Positions 41,114 to 49,380 of a DNA stretch of 64,000 nt are shown piece after piece. Position numbers and translations under genes: made by a program. Below the pieces are notes generated by a model. The model did no database searches, was not told the DNA's origin, and saw only the letters and a list, made by a program, of their open reading frames with translations. This DNA is from an uncultured Ruminiclostridium sp. (GTDB lineage Bacteria > Bacillota > Clostridia > Oscillospirales > Acutalibacteraceae): the NCBI GenBank assembly GCA_902490005.1, contig CABUCM010000001.1, positions 62,001-126,000 on the forward strand. The letters run 5' to 3'. Each line of letters starts with the position of its first letter. Within the stretch, counting starts at the first letter, position 1.

Positions 41114-41608
41114 ATGGATCAAAACATGGAGCTATGCAAACAAATGGCCGCCTATTATCAGGGACAGCCCCGCTATATCAATCATTTTTTAAAGGTATAC
41201 GGCTATGCAAAGGCCATCGGCGGTTTAGAGGGCTTAGATAAGAACACGCAGTTTATTTTAGAGGCCGCCGCATTGGTTCACGATATTGGAATCAAGCCGG
41301 CGTTGGAAAAATACGGCTCCAGCAGCGGAAAATACCAGGAAATAGAAGGCCCGGCGCAAGCCCAGGCATTGCTTCGGGGGCTTCAGTACCCGGAAAAGGT
41401 GGTTGAGAGGGTCGCTTATTTGGTGGGGCACCATCATACCTATCAGGACATCCAAGGGCTGGATTATCAGATTTTGGTAGAGGCGGATTTTTTGGTAAAT
41501 ATTTATGAGGAAAAAATGGGGAAGGACGAAATCCTTTCGGTGCGGAAGAATATTTTCCGTACCACGGCGGGAAAGTATTACCTTGACACTCTGTTTTTAA
41601 GGGAATAA
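41114..41608 (+). CDS. HD-domain hydrolase (~164 aa)
   Basis: ATG 41114 is preceded by AAAAGGAGC. Motifs are the HD doublet in AAALVHDIGIKPA and LVGHHHTY, with a later Asp in VEADFLVN. HD proteins of this size hydrolyse phosphate esters or nucleotides. It is 26 bases after the ArsC-like gene, so the two are probably cotranscribed. Substrate unknown. Confidence 0.85.
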   Translation: MDQNMELCKQMAAYYQGQPRYINHFLKVYGYAKAIGGLEGLDKNTQFILEAAALVHDIGIKPALEKYGSSSGKYQEIEGPAQAQALLRGLQYPEKVVERVAYLVGHHHTYQDIQGLDYQILVEADFLVNIYEEKMGKDEILSVRKNIFRTTAGKYYLDTLFLRE

Positions 41609-41696
41609 GCCGTTTTGTCCTTTCCTGAGGATGGGCTCGCCGTAATATCCATTCCCGCGAAAAGGCGAAATCATCGAAGGAGCAAAACGGCAGAAA

Positions 41697-41736
41697 AAAG
41701 CCCTGCAAAAGAGATTTTCTCTTTTGCAGGGCTTTT
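41697..41736. terminator. Strong bidirectional terminator
   Basis: AAAAGCCCTGCAAAAGAG and CTCTTTTGCAGGGCTTTT form an 18-base-pair stem, shared by the convergent HD and permease genes. Confidence 0.9.
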
Positions 41737-41763
41737 GGCTTTTTGATCTGTTTAGTCTAAAGC

Positions 41764-43071
41764 TTATTTAGAGGCGGCCTCATTTTCCGCCGCTTCCGGA
41801 GAGGGGTCCTCGTCGTCGTTGGTGAGATGGAATTTCTCACAGACATAGAAAATCAGGCTCAGGAGCATGCCCACGATGCAGGCCAAGACCATGCCTTTCA
41901 GTTCCAGGCTGCCGAATTTCAGGGTAATGCCGGAAAGCCCGGTGACAAAAATGACTGAAGTCAAAATCAGGTTCTTGGATTTGGAGTAGTCCACCTTGGA
42001 GTCCACCAGGATTCTCAAACCGGAGGTACCGATCATGCCGTACAGCAGGAAAGAAATACCGCCGATGACTGCCGGGGGCATGGTTTGAATCAAAGCGGAA
42101 AACTTGCCGATAAAGGAACAAAGGATAGATAGGACAGCCGCACCGCCGATAACCTGGACGCTGTACACTCTAGTGACCGCCATGACACCGATGTTTTCAC
42201 CGTAGGTGGTGGTAGGAACCGAACCCACCAGACCGGAAAGCATGCTGGAGAAGTTATCGGCAAAAATAGAGCGGTGCAGGCCAGGATCTTTCAGCAAATC
42301 CCTGCCGACTACCTTGCTGGTCACCAGCTGATGGCCGATATGCTCGCTGGTGATGACCAGCAGGGCAGGCAGGATAATCAAAATTGCGTTGATGTCAAAT
42401 TTGGGAAGCTGGAAATTAGGCAAGGAGAAGAAGGGAGTATCAATTACCGGCTGGAAATCTACAACACCGCAGCATACGGCGGCGATATAGCCGGCGATGA
42501 TAGCGATCAGAATGGGGATAACGGACAAGAACTTTTTAAACAGCACAGAACCGAATACCGCAACCCCGATGGTCACCAAAAATACGATAATGGTAGATGA
42601 ATCGATGGCGGCGCCCTCTGCGGGGAGCAGTCCGGCGGTGCTGGCCGCGTTGCCGGCAAGCTCTAAACCGATAAGAGCTACTACGGAGCCCATCGCCGCG
42701 GGCGGCAGGACCACGTCGATCCATTTCGTGCCAAATTTGTAAATAACGAAGGCCAAGAGGCAGCCGCAGGCGCCGGTGACCACAAAGCCCCCTAGCGCGT
42801 ATTGGTAGCCAAAGTTTGCGATAACCAAGCCTCCCGCGCCTAAGAAAGCGAAGCTGGAGCCCAAATAAGCCGGCGCCTTGCCTTTGGTAATAATGATAAA
42901 TAAAATAGTGCCGATACCGTTCATTAAAAGAACGATGGCGGGATTAATCCCGAAAATCGTAGGAACCAGAACGGAAGCGCCGAACATGGCGAACATATGC
43001 TGAATACTCAGCGGGATCAGCATGGAAATCGGGACTTTTTCATCCACTTGAATTATTTTTCTACGTTCCAA
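41764..43071 (-). CDS. uraA: Uracil/xanthine permease (NCS2 family)
   Basis: The frame is open to 43167, but AGGGGGT and the TTG at 43071 (LERRKIIQVDEKVPISMLIP) fit the family start. The 435-residue protein has about 14 membrane helices. Motifs are QHMFAMFGASVLVPTIFGIN near the N-terminus and ITSEHIGHQLVTSKVVGRDL, the substrate region of UraA. The C-terminus is short and acidic. It probably imports uracil; xanthine is an alternative. A hairpin lies in its leader at 43162-43191. Confidence 0.88.
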   Translation of the reverse strand: MERRKIIQVDEKVPISMLIPLSIQHMFAMFGASVLVPTIFGINPAIVLLMNGIGTILFIIITKGKAPAYLGSSFAFLGAGGLVIANFGYQYALGGFVVTGACGCLLAFVIYKFGTKWIDVVLPPAAMGSVVALIGLELAGNAASTAGLLPAEGAAIDSSTIIVFLVTIGVAVFGSVLFKKFLSVIPILIAIIAGYIAAVCCGVVDFQPVIDTPFFSLPNFQLPKFDINAILIILPALLVITSEHIGHQLVTSKVVGRDLLKDPGLHRSIFADNFSSMLSGLVGSVPTTTYGENIGVMAVTRVYSVQVIGGAAVLSILCSFIGKFSALIQTMPPAVIGGISFLLYGMIGTSGLRILVDSKVDYSKSKNLILTSVIFVTGLSGITLKFGSLELKGMVLACIVGMLLSLIFYVCEKFHLTNDDEDPSPEAAENEAASK

Positions 43072-43216
43072 AAAGATACCCCCTATTGATTTTATCTTGA
43101 AAATTATATCATAATTCACAAAAAATTCATAATGTTTTGTCGAAGGAAAGGGGAAAACAGCCGCCAAAATTTTCAGGGGAAATTTGGCGTTATTGACAAA
43201 AACTCGGAACTTGTCA

Positions 43217-43245
43217 TTGGCAAGCGAAAAGAGAACCGTTATAAT
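43217..43245 (+). promoter_or_regulatory. Promoter of the acyl-ACP thioesterase gene
   Basis: TTGGCA (43217-43222), 17 bases and TATAAT (43240-43245). It lies about 95 bases before the ATG at 43341. The remaining intergenic sequence shows a CGCCAAA/TTTGGCG hairpin only. Confidence 0.6.
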
Positions 43246-43340
43246 AAGAATTGCAAGAAAAAGTATAAAAGGGAACAGGGTTTTGAAAACAGGAAAATCG
43301 GAGTCCCGAAGATGAAATTAAAAGCGGGGGGAACGCTGTT

Positions 43341-44060
43341 ATGTATGAGAAAAGCTATGAAAAGGAAATTGTGGTTTATCAATATGAATGCGACGTTAAA
43401 AATCGGTTTACCGCCGCTTCCCTGTTAAAGCAGGTGCAGCAGATCAGCACAGAGCATTGCGATATTTTCGGCCTGGACGCGGCGTATTATCAATCCACCA
43501 ATACCGCGTTTCTGCTTTCTAAGATTTCCTTGGTGTTTCACCGGGAAATTTTGGTGGGAGAAAAGCTGAAGCTGGTGACCCAGCCTTCCCTGCCGGTGAA
43601 AGCGATTTATCATCGTTACACCAGCGTGTACGATGAACAGGGCTTGGAGGCCGCTTCTGTGGACAGCCGCTGGATATTGGTGGATATGCAGACCCGGCGG
43701 ATTCTGCGGAAAATACCGGAAAACTTCCATTTCCCATTTCTGGCGGAGCAGGTGCCGGAGCACCCCTGCAAGCTTGTGAAAGCGGAGCGCCTGGAGCCTG
43801 CCGGCGAACAAACCGCCGTGTATTCCAAGGTGGACCAAAACGCCCATTTGAACAATACCGAATATGCGGCTGTGGTGTGCGACCTAATGCCCATCGGCTT
43901 CATCACTGAGCGGCCGGTGCGGTGTATGGTGCTGGCGTATCACAATGAGCTTCGGCTGGGAGAAACCATGAGCCTTTCTATGGGCCCCATAGAAAACGGC
44001 TTTGACGTTGTTGGGGAACGGGAAGGTAAGCCTTGCTTTGAAGCCAATATCCTGTTTTAA
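43341..44060 (+). CDS. Acyl-ACP thioesterase
   Basis: A 239-residue double hotdog-fold enzyme. EIVVYQYECDVKNRFTAASL starts the first hotdog, and the active-site segment DQNAHLNNTEYA (~166-177) starts the second. It hydrolyses acyl-ACP to free fatty acids, and such enzymes are common in Firmicutes as a fatty-acid recycling function. GGGGGGAACG precedes the ATG. A single-gene unit. Confidence 0.88.
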   Translation: MYEKSYEKEIVVYQYECDVKNRFTAASLLKQVQQISTEHCDIFGLDAAYYQSTNTAFLLSKISLVFHREILVGEKLKLVTQPSLPVKAIYHRYTSVYDEQGLEAASVDSRWILVDMQTRRILRKIPENFHFPFLAEQVPEHPCKLVKAERLEPAGEQTAVYSKVDQNAHLNNTEYAAVVCDLMPIGFITERPVRCMVLAYHNELRLGETMSLSMGPIENGFDVVGEREGKPCFEANILF

Positions 44061-44065
44061 GGGCG

Positions 44066-44106
44066 CGGAAAGGCCCTATCCGGAAGTTTCCCGGATAGGG
44101 CCTTAT
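44066..44106. terminator. Bidirectional terminator
   Basis: AAGGCCCTATCCGG (44070-44083) and CCGGATAGGGCCTT (44091-44104) pair. Only short T-runs follow on both sides. Confidence 0.75.
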
Positions 44107-44122
44107 CATTTTAAGCAAAGGG

Positions 44123-44911
44123 TCAGGCGATGATTAAATCCACAGATTCCAGCTCACGGAACAGTGCGGCGGTTTCAGAATCGATGCCCTTGTCGGTAAT
44201 CAGCTTGTCGATTTCCGAGATGGCAGCGAATTGGGTAAAGGAAAGCTTACCGAATTTAGAACTGTCGCTGAGCATAATGGTTTCTGAGGCCACCTGGATC
44301 ATGGCCTTTTTTACCTCCGCCTGGTTAAAATCGGGGGTAGTGAAACCCCGGTCCAAGGAAACCGCGTTGGAGGAAAGGAACGCTTTATCCACGTTTAATT
44401 CAGAAAGATAGGAAACCGCCATGGGTCCCACCGTACAGTGGAAGCCGTGGCGCACAGTGCCGCCGATGAGAATCAGGTTTGCCTGGGTGGTTTCTTCCAG
44501 CAAGGCGGCGATTTCCACATCGTTAAGCACTATGGTCAGGTCTCTTTTTTCAGAAAGGCACTTGGCGAGCTCCAGGGTAGTGGTGCCAGTGTCCAGGACA
44601 ATTGTATCGCCGTTTTCGATCAGCGCGGCGGCGCAGGCGGCGATCTGCCGCTTTTGTTCGATGTTCCGGACCTCCTTGTGGCGGGAATCCAGCTCAAAGG
44701 AAGCCTTTTCCAGCAGGATAGCGCCCCCGTGGGTGCGCTTTAGCTTTTTTTCACTTTCCAAATCCCGCAGGTCATTCCGGATGGTCGCGGGAGATACGTC
44801 AAAATATTCGCAGAGGTCGGGAACCAGCAGCTTGGATTTCTGCTGCAGCAGCTCTAAAATTTGATTTTTTCGTTCCTCCGCAAACAGGGGATGCTCGGAT
44901 TGAGGCATCAT
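44123..44911 (-). CDS. DeoR-family sugar regulator
   Basis: The long frame begins at 45427, but ATG 44911 (MMPQSEHPLFAEERKNQILE) has GGAGTGG upstream and gives the usual 262 residues. The helix-turn-helix (VPDLCEYFDVSPATIRNDLR) is at ~30-50. The phospho-sugar sensor domain contains DTGTTTLELAKCL, LIGGTVR and SSKFGK. It is the nearest regulator to the divergent sugar genes 45770-52030 and probably represses them in the absence of a sugar phosphate. Confidence 0.88.
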   Translation of the reverse strand: MMPQSEHPLFAEERKNQILELLQQKSKLLVPDLCEYFDVSPATIRNDLRDLESEKKLKRTHGGAILLEKASFELDSRHKEVRNIEQKRQIAACAAALIENGDTIVLDTGTTTLELAKCLSEKRDLTIVLNDVEIAALLEETTQANLILIGGTVRHGFHCTVGPMAVSYLSELNVDKAFLSSNAVSLDRGFTTPDFNQAEVKKAMIQVASETIMLSDSSKFGKLSFTQFAAISEIDKLITDKGIDSETAALFRELESVDLIIA

Positions 44912-45184
44912 CAGTAACCACTCCGATCTAAAAATTCCTGGTTTATAATTGCCGTTTATTATTCGTATTATAATATAATTAAAAAGGAAACGCAAGAAAA
45001 GGTTATCTATCAGCAGCCGCTTTTCCATGGAATTGAAAGAAAACAAAAGGATACAGCGGCGACAGTGAAAGAAATCTTTTGAATGTATGCCGCTTTCAAT
45101 CGATAAGGCAGAGAGGCGCCGCGGTGAAAACGATAGCTGGCCTCCAGTCCAAAATAAATCAAACAGTTCAAAGGAGATGCTATT

Positions 45185-45691
45185 GTGGTTTGTAAAATAC
45201 GCCCCTGGAAAATCGAAGACGCGCCGGCGCTTCAAATAATGGTCAGCAACAAAAAAATTCTGGAGAATTTGCGGGATGGTATCCCTTATCCCTATACGCT
45301 TGAGGACGCAAAGGAATTTATCCAGTCCATGATAGAAGCGGATCCCAACTCCACCTACGCCTTTGCCATAACCGTTGGAGAAAAAGTTGTGGGCAGCATC
45401 GGCGCGTTCCGAAAGGAAAATATCCATGTTCGGACGGCGGAGATGGGGTATTATATCGCCGAAGAATATTGGGGGCGGGGGATCGGGACCAGCGCCGTCA
45501 AGCTGCTCTGCGGCTACCTTTTTGAAAACACCGACCTTCTCAGAATCTTTGCGGAGCCGTTCGCGTATAACCAGGCGTCGTGCCGGGTTTTGGAAAAAGC
45601 CGGCTTCACCCTGGAAGGGGTATTACGAAAAAACGCGGTGAAAAACGGCAGGGTCCTGGATATGAAAATGTATTCCATTGTGAAAGAATAA
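45185..45691 (+). CDS. GNAT acetyltransferase (RimJ/RimL type)
   Basis: GTG 45185 (AAGGAGATG upstream) starts a 168-residue protein. Residues EMGYYIAEEYWGRGIGTSAV hold the acetyl-CoA motif, and NQASCRVLEKAGFTLEGVLR is the typical end of RimJ/RimL-like enzymes. The acceptor is unknown. It is divergent from the DeoR gene; the 273 bases between them hold no other gene. Confidence 0.88.
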   Translation: MVCKIRPWKIEDAPALQIMVSNKKILENLRDGIPYPYTLEDAKEFIQSMIEADPNSTYAFAITVGEKVVGSIGAFRKENIHVRTAEMGYYIAEEYWGRGIGTSAVKLLCGYLFENTDLLRIFAEPFAYNQASCRVLEKAGFTLEGVLRKNAVKNGRVLDMKMYSIVKE

Positions 45692-45697
45692 ATCAGT

Positions 45698-45736
45698 AAG
45701 AGGCCTTTCGCCCGCTAGGGTGGAAAGGCCTCTTTT
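45698..45736. terminator. Bidirectional terminator
   Basis: GAGGCCTTTC (45700-45709) and GAAAGGCCTC (45723-45732) pair and are followed by TTTT. It separates the GNAT and dehydrogenase genes. Confidence 0.8.
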
Positions 45737-45769
45737 CAGCCGCGGCTGGAAAAATTCCGGACCGGGAGC

Positions 45770-46795
45770 TTAATCCTCCAGGCGCACGATTCGTTTTTCC
45801 GCGATAGAAAGATTTCCCGCCTGGACGATTTTTACCGCCATCAGGCCGTCGGCGCCGGTGACGCTGGGGCTTTTATCCTCCAATACGCATTCCGCGAAAT
45901 GAAGATCTTCCTTTAAATAGGCGTCCTCGAATAGGTTTTTCCAGCTTTTAATGAACTGGCGCACCTGGCTGCCGCTTCGGTTCGCGCAGACCATGTTGTT
46001 TTCGTTGGTGGTGCCCAGATAGATCACGCCGTCGGTTCCCAGAATTTCCACCCTGGCGTCGTAGCCGTAGCCGACGCCCTGGGCGCCGTCAATGGAACCC
46101 AGCACGCCGTTTTTAAATTTTCCGTTCAATACCACATTGTCGTAAAAATCGGGGAATTCCTTCTGCGCGTCGTGACAGCGGTAGTTGCCGGCCACCGCGT
46201 ATACATGATCGAATTCACTGCCGGAAAACCAGCGGAGGGAATCGATGTCGTGGCTGTTGACTTCCGCTAAGGGGCCGTTGCTTTTTTTAATATCATACAT
46301 CCAGGGCCTGGGGGTGCTGGGGCCGCGGGTCAGGGATTTTACCAGCACTACCTGCCCGATTTCCCCGGACTCCACCGCTTCCTTCGCGGCCTGGAAGCTG
46401 GCGTCGAACCGCCGCATAAACCCGATTTGCAGCTTAACGCCGTTTTCCTTCACCGCATCCATGATTTGGATACATTCTTGGGCGTTCATGGCCATGGGCT
46501 TTTCCAAAAGGATATCCTTACGGTGGTTTGCGGCGCATACGGCGATTTCACAGTGATATTTGGTGGGGGAAACGATGATCACCGCGTCGATTTCCTCGTC
46601 CTCCATGGCTTGCTTGTAATCCAGATAATATTTTTCAATTTCCAGCTCCCGGCAGGCGGCGGCAGCGGCCTCCTCGACAGGATCCACCACCGACACGATC
46701 CGTAAGCCGGGCACGTTATGCTTAAAATTGCGGGCATGGATCATTCCGGCCCGGCCTGCCCCGATTAGGCAGATCCCCCGGTAATTCTTTTTCAT
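45770..46795 (-). CDS. Gfo/Idh/MocA-family sugar or inositol dehydrogenase
   Basis: ATG 46795 follows GAGGG; upstream in-frame codons to 46825 are unsupported. The N-terminal Rossmann motif is LIGAGRAGMIHARNF, and EKPMAMNA marks the active-site EKP loop. The GSIDGAQGVGYGYDARVEIL segment is of the inositol-dehydrogenase type. It is last in the operon isomerase-ADH-Gfo/Idh. It probably oxidises a sugar or cyclitol with NAD. Confidence 0.88.
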   Translation of the reverse strand: MKKNYRGICLIGAGRAGMIHARNFKHNVPGLRIVSVVDPVEEAAAAACRELEIEKYYLDYKQAMEDEEIDAVIIVSPTKYHCEIAVCAANHRKDILLEKPMAMNAQECIQIMDAVKENGVKLQIGFMRRFDASFQAAKEAVESGEIGQVVLVKSLTRGPSTPRPWMYDIKKSNGPLAEVNSHDIDSLRWFSGSEFDHVYAVAGNYRCHDAQKEFPDFYDNVVLNGKFKNGVLGSIDGAQGVGYGYDARVEILGTDGVIYLGTTNENNMVCANRSGSQVRQFIKSWKNLFEDAYLKEDLHFAECVLEDKSPSVTGADGLMAVKIVQAGNLSIAEKRIVRLED

Positions 46796-46828
46796 AGACA
46801 AACACCCTCGCTTTCCTTTGGCCATATC

Positions 46829-47866
46829 TTAAAATTCCACTACGTTTTTTAAACCTTTGACCTGTTTAGCCCGGTCAAATAGGTCCCCGATTTTTTCCAA
46901 GGGGCCTCTTTTCGTCACCAGACTGGCTACCTCGATCACGCCGTTGGCGATAAAACCCAAGGCCCTGCGGTATTGGGACAGGCTGGCCCGGGTGGTACCG
47001 GTGACGGTTAACTGCTTGTAATGAATTAGATTGGAGTTCAGCGGCACCAGTTCTTTTTCCTTGGGCAGTCCGCCGAAGAAGCAGATCCTGCCGTTGACCG
47101 CCGCCTGGGAAAACGCCACTTCTTGGGCCGCGGGGGAGGGGCAGGCGGTGACAATCACGTCAAAGCCGTGGCCTTCAGTAAGCTTGAGAACGGTCTTTTC
47201 ATCCAAGGCTCCCACCGGCACGAAATTCTGGTCGATACGACGGCATTCTTCCAGCCGTTCCGGGGAAAGGTCGCTGATGACTACCTTGCCGGCGCCGGCA
47301 AGCTTGGCCAACTTGGCGTGCATCAGGCCGATGGCGCCGGAACCTACGATCAGCACGTAATCCCCCGGTTGGATGCGGCAGTGCTGGGAGCCGTTGTAGG
47401 CGCAGGAAAAGGGTTCGTTCAGCGCGCCCTCGGCATAGGAAACCTGCCGGGGCAAAACAGCGATATTGCCGCCTTGCACCGTTCGGGCGGGAAGCTTCAC
47501 ATATTCGGCGAAAGCACCGTCCATGTTGATGCCGAATGCCTCATAGCTGGGGCATAGATGCCCGTTGCCGCTGACGCACAGGTCGCAGACGCCGCAGCCC
47601 ATATTGGGCGCAACCGCCACCCGCATACCGGTCTCATAGCCGGCGGCTTTTGCGCCGACCTCCACAATATCGCCGGCAAATTCATGCCCCAGCACCAGCG
47701 GATGGGTTTCGTCCACGCCTTTCGCGCCGCTGGTGAGCATCCGCACGTCGGTGCCACAGATCGCCGCGGCCCGCACCTTTACCAAAATTTCATCGGGACC
47801 GATCCGTGGCTTGGGGATTTCCTCAACCCGCAGGTCGTTAATCCCGTACATTCTTGCTGCTAACAT
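46829..47866 (-). CDS. Zinc-dependent alcohol/polyol dehydrogenase
   Basis: A 345-residue medium-chain dehydrogenase. The catalytic zinc Cys is in AAICGTDVR, and the structural zinc is held by the four Cys of MGCGVCDLCVSGNGHLC. The GLMHAKLAKLAGAGKVVISD segment is the NAD-binding fold. Enzymes of this type act on threonine, sorbitol or butanediol. AGGAGGTACAAG precedes the ATG. It ends three bases before the Gfo/Idh gene. Confidence 0.9.
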   Translation of the reverse strand: MLAARMYGINDLRVEEIPKPRIGPDEILVKVRAAAICGTDVRMLTSGAKGVDETHPLVLGHEFAGDIVEVGAKAAGYETGMRVAVAPNMGCGVCDLCVSGNGHLCPSYEAFGINMDGAFAEYVKLPARTVQGGNIAVLPRQVSYAEGALNEPFSCAYNGSQHCRIQPGDYVLIVGSGAIGLMHAKLAKLAGAGKVVISDLSPERLEECRRIDQNFVPVGALDEKTVLKLTEGHGFDVIVTACPSPAAQEVAFSQAAVNGRICFFGGLPKEKELVPLNSNLIHYKQLTVTGTTRASLSQYRRALGFIANGVIEVASLVTKRGPLEKIGDLFDRAKQVKGLKNVVEF

Positions 47867-47886
47867 CTTGTACCTCCTATGTAAGA

Positions 47887-49227
47887 CTAGATTACTTCCG
47901 TATCAAAGCCGTAAACCTTGGCCATTTGGAGAAGCTTATAAGTGACGTCCCCCTGGATTAAAATGGCGTGGTGGGAAGAAAGGCTTTCCATTACCTTATG
48001 CCCATTGCCATTGCGATAGCGCAGCAAAGCGCCGTTTCTGCAGTCGGAACCGGGATACTGGACATAATCCTCGATCTCCGCCTCAATGATGGTCAGCTTT
48101 TTCATGTCGGAACGAAGCTTGGCCATGGTGATGGGGCCTGCAGCCATTTGGCAGTCGATGACGATGGCGTCGTCGTTGACGATCTCCAGCACCTTGGGGC
48201 GCATGACCCATTGGGTGCAAAAGCTTTGGGGAGCGAAGCCGAAATAGCCGCAGTGCACGCCCAGCGCATGGTTATCAGGGTCGTCAATCTGAGGGAACTC
48301 CTGAATTTTTTCATGCTTTAACGCCGCCATCCCCACCAGGAAAGGATAGATATTGGTCATCATCATGGGGGCCTGCAGCGCGGAATACAGAATGAATTTA
48401 CTGATGAGGGTTACGGTGTCCCCTTCGCACGCCCAAATGATATGGTCGTATTCAAAAATCCAGTTCCAAGCCAGGCAGGGGGTGGTGGAGCTGTGGAAGG
48501 ACTCGTTAAGGCAGTTGGCGCCCACGCCGTGGACCCCGCCGATTTCTCGGACCAGCTCGCGGATAGCCAAATAAAGTTTGACCGCTTTCAGCAGGCTGCG
48601 CTGTGGAACCCCCTCGGCGGGAACCGCCCGCTGGTTCCACAAGTCCAGAGCCTCCTGGTCGGAAAACTGGCCGGCCCTGAAATTGACCTCTTTCCAGCTC
48701 CGGTATACGATTTGAATACCGAAGGCCTTTTCAATCTGGCGGGTGCATTTTTCATCCCACCAGTAAAACCGTTTGAACAGATAGGCTTGCATGCCTTCTC
48801 CTGGTTCATCCTGCAGCATTAGGAATTTCATGCCGGATTTCATTTCCCGCTTGGAGGAAATTGCCCGCAGAATTACCTTGGCGAGCTGGCATTGATAGGG
48901 GGAAAACACGTTTAAATCCAGCTCACCCCGCAGATAAGCCACAATCTCCCAATCCCACATTTCCACGGTGCCGAATTCAGACGTCAGAATGAGAATCGGC
49001 AGGGAAAGCTGTCCCATGAGGTCCCGGTGATGAAATACGGCTCCCAGCAGCTGGGGAAACACTACGGCGTCGGCTTCCGGCGGCAAAGGCTCTCCTAACG
49101 GCTGCGGAGGCAGAAATTCCGCCTCTTGCGCGTAGAGGGACCGCAGGTTTTTTAACTGCTCCTCAAACTCTCCGACCTCCCGTTGGTTCCTTTCTTGAAA
49201 AAAAATAGGAATCAATTTCGCTTTCAT
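47887..49227 (-). CDS. L-fucose/L-arabinose-isomerase-fold protein
   Basis: ATG 49227 (AGGAGCC upstream) gives 446 residues; the frame continues to 49620 only by overlap with the kinase gene. The C-terminal half has the FucI-like metal site: ANCLNESFH and WACEGDTVTL, then SSHHAILIQGD. It is shorter than FucI (591) and AraA, so it belongs to the less-studied FucI/AraA-like group. It probably interconverts an aldose and a ketose for the kinase. It is the first gene of the leftward operon. Confidence 0.8.
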   Translation of the reverse strand: MKAKLIPIFFQERNQREVGEFEEQLKNLRSLYAQEAEFLPPQPLGEPLPPEADAVVFPQLLGAVFHHRDLMGQLSLPILILTSEFGTVEMWDWEIVAYLRGELDLNVFSPYQCQLAKVILRAISSKREMKSGMKFLMLQDEPGEGMQAYLFKRFYWWDEKCTRQIEKAFGIQIVYRSWKEVNFRAGQFSDQEALDLWNQRAVPAEGVPQRSLLKAVKLYLAIRELVREIGGVHGVGANCLNESFHSSTTPCLAWNWIFEYDHIIWACEGDTVTLISKFILYSALQAPMMMTNIYPFLVGMAALKHEKIQEFPQIDDPDNHALGVHCGYFGFAPQSFCTQWVMRPKVLEIVNDDAIVIDCQMAAGPITMAKLRSDMKKLTIIEAEIEDYVQYPGSDCRNGALLRYRNGNGHKVMESLSSHHAILIQGDVTYKLLQMAKVYGFDTEVI

Positions 49228-49317
49228 AAAATAGGCTCCTTTGTTATCGTTTGGTTTTATATTATCACACATTTTTACATCATTCAATAATAAACAAAAA
49301 TATTTATGAAAAATATA

Positions 49318-49346
49318 TTGCGATATTAAAAATGATATGATAATAT
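49318..49346 (+). promoter_or_regulatory. Divergent sugar promoter region
   Basis: TTGCGA (49318-49323), 17 bases and TAATAT (49341-49346) form a moderate promoter for the kinase gene. The 49228-49380 region is AT-rich and also contains the leftward promoter of the isomerase operon, so both units are probably switched together. Confidence 0.45.
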
Positions 49347-49380
49347 ATAACAGTAATAAAACGGAAAGGCGGCTTCCAAA

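Noticed and set aside
43162..43191. Hairpin in the uracil permease leader as a PyrR attenuator
   Set aside because: The stem is present, but no PyrR-binding consensus or antiterminator can be recognised, so no riboregulator is claimed.
44912..45427. N-terminal extension of the DeoR frame
   Set aside because: It would run through the intergenic region and overlap the divergent GNAT gene; the standard DeoR length begins at 44911.
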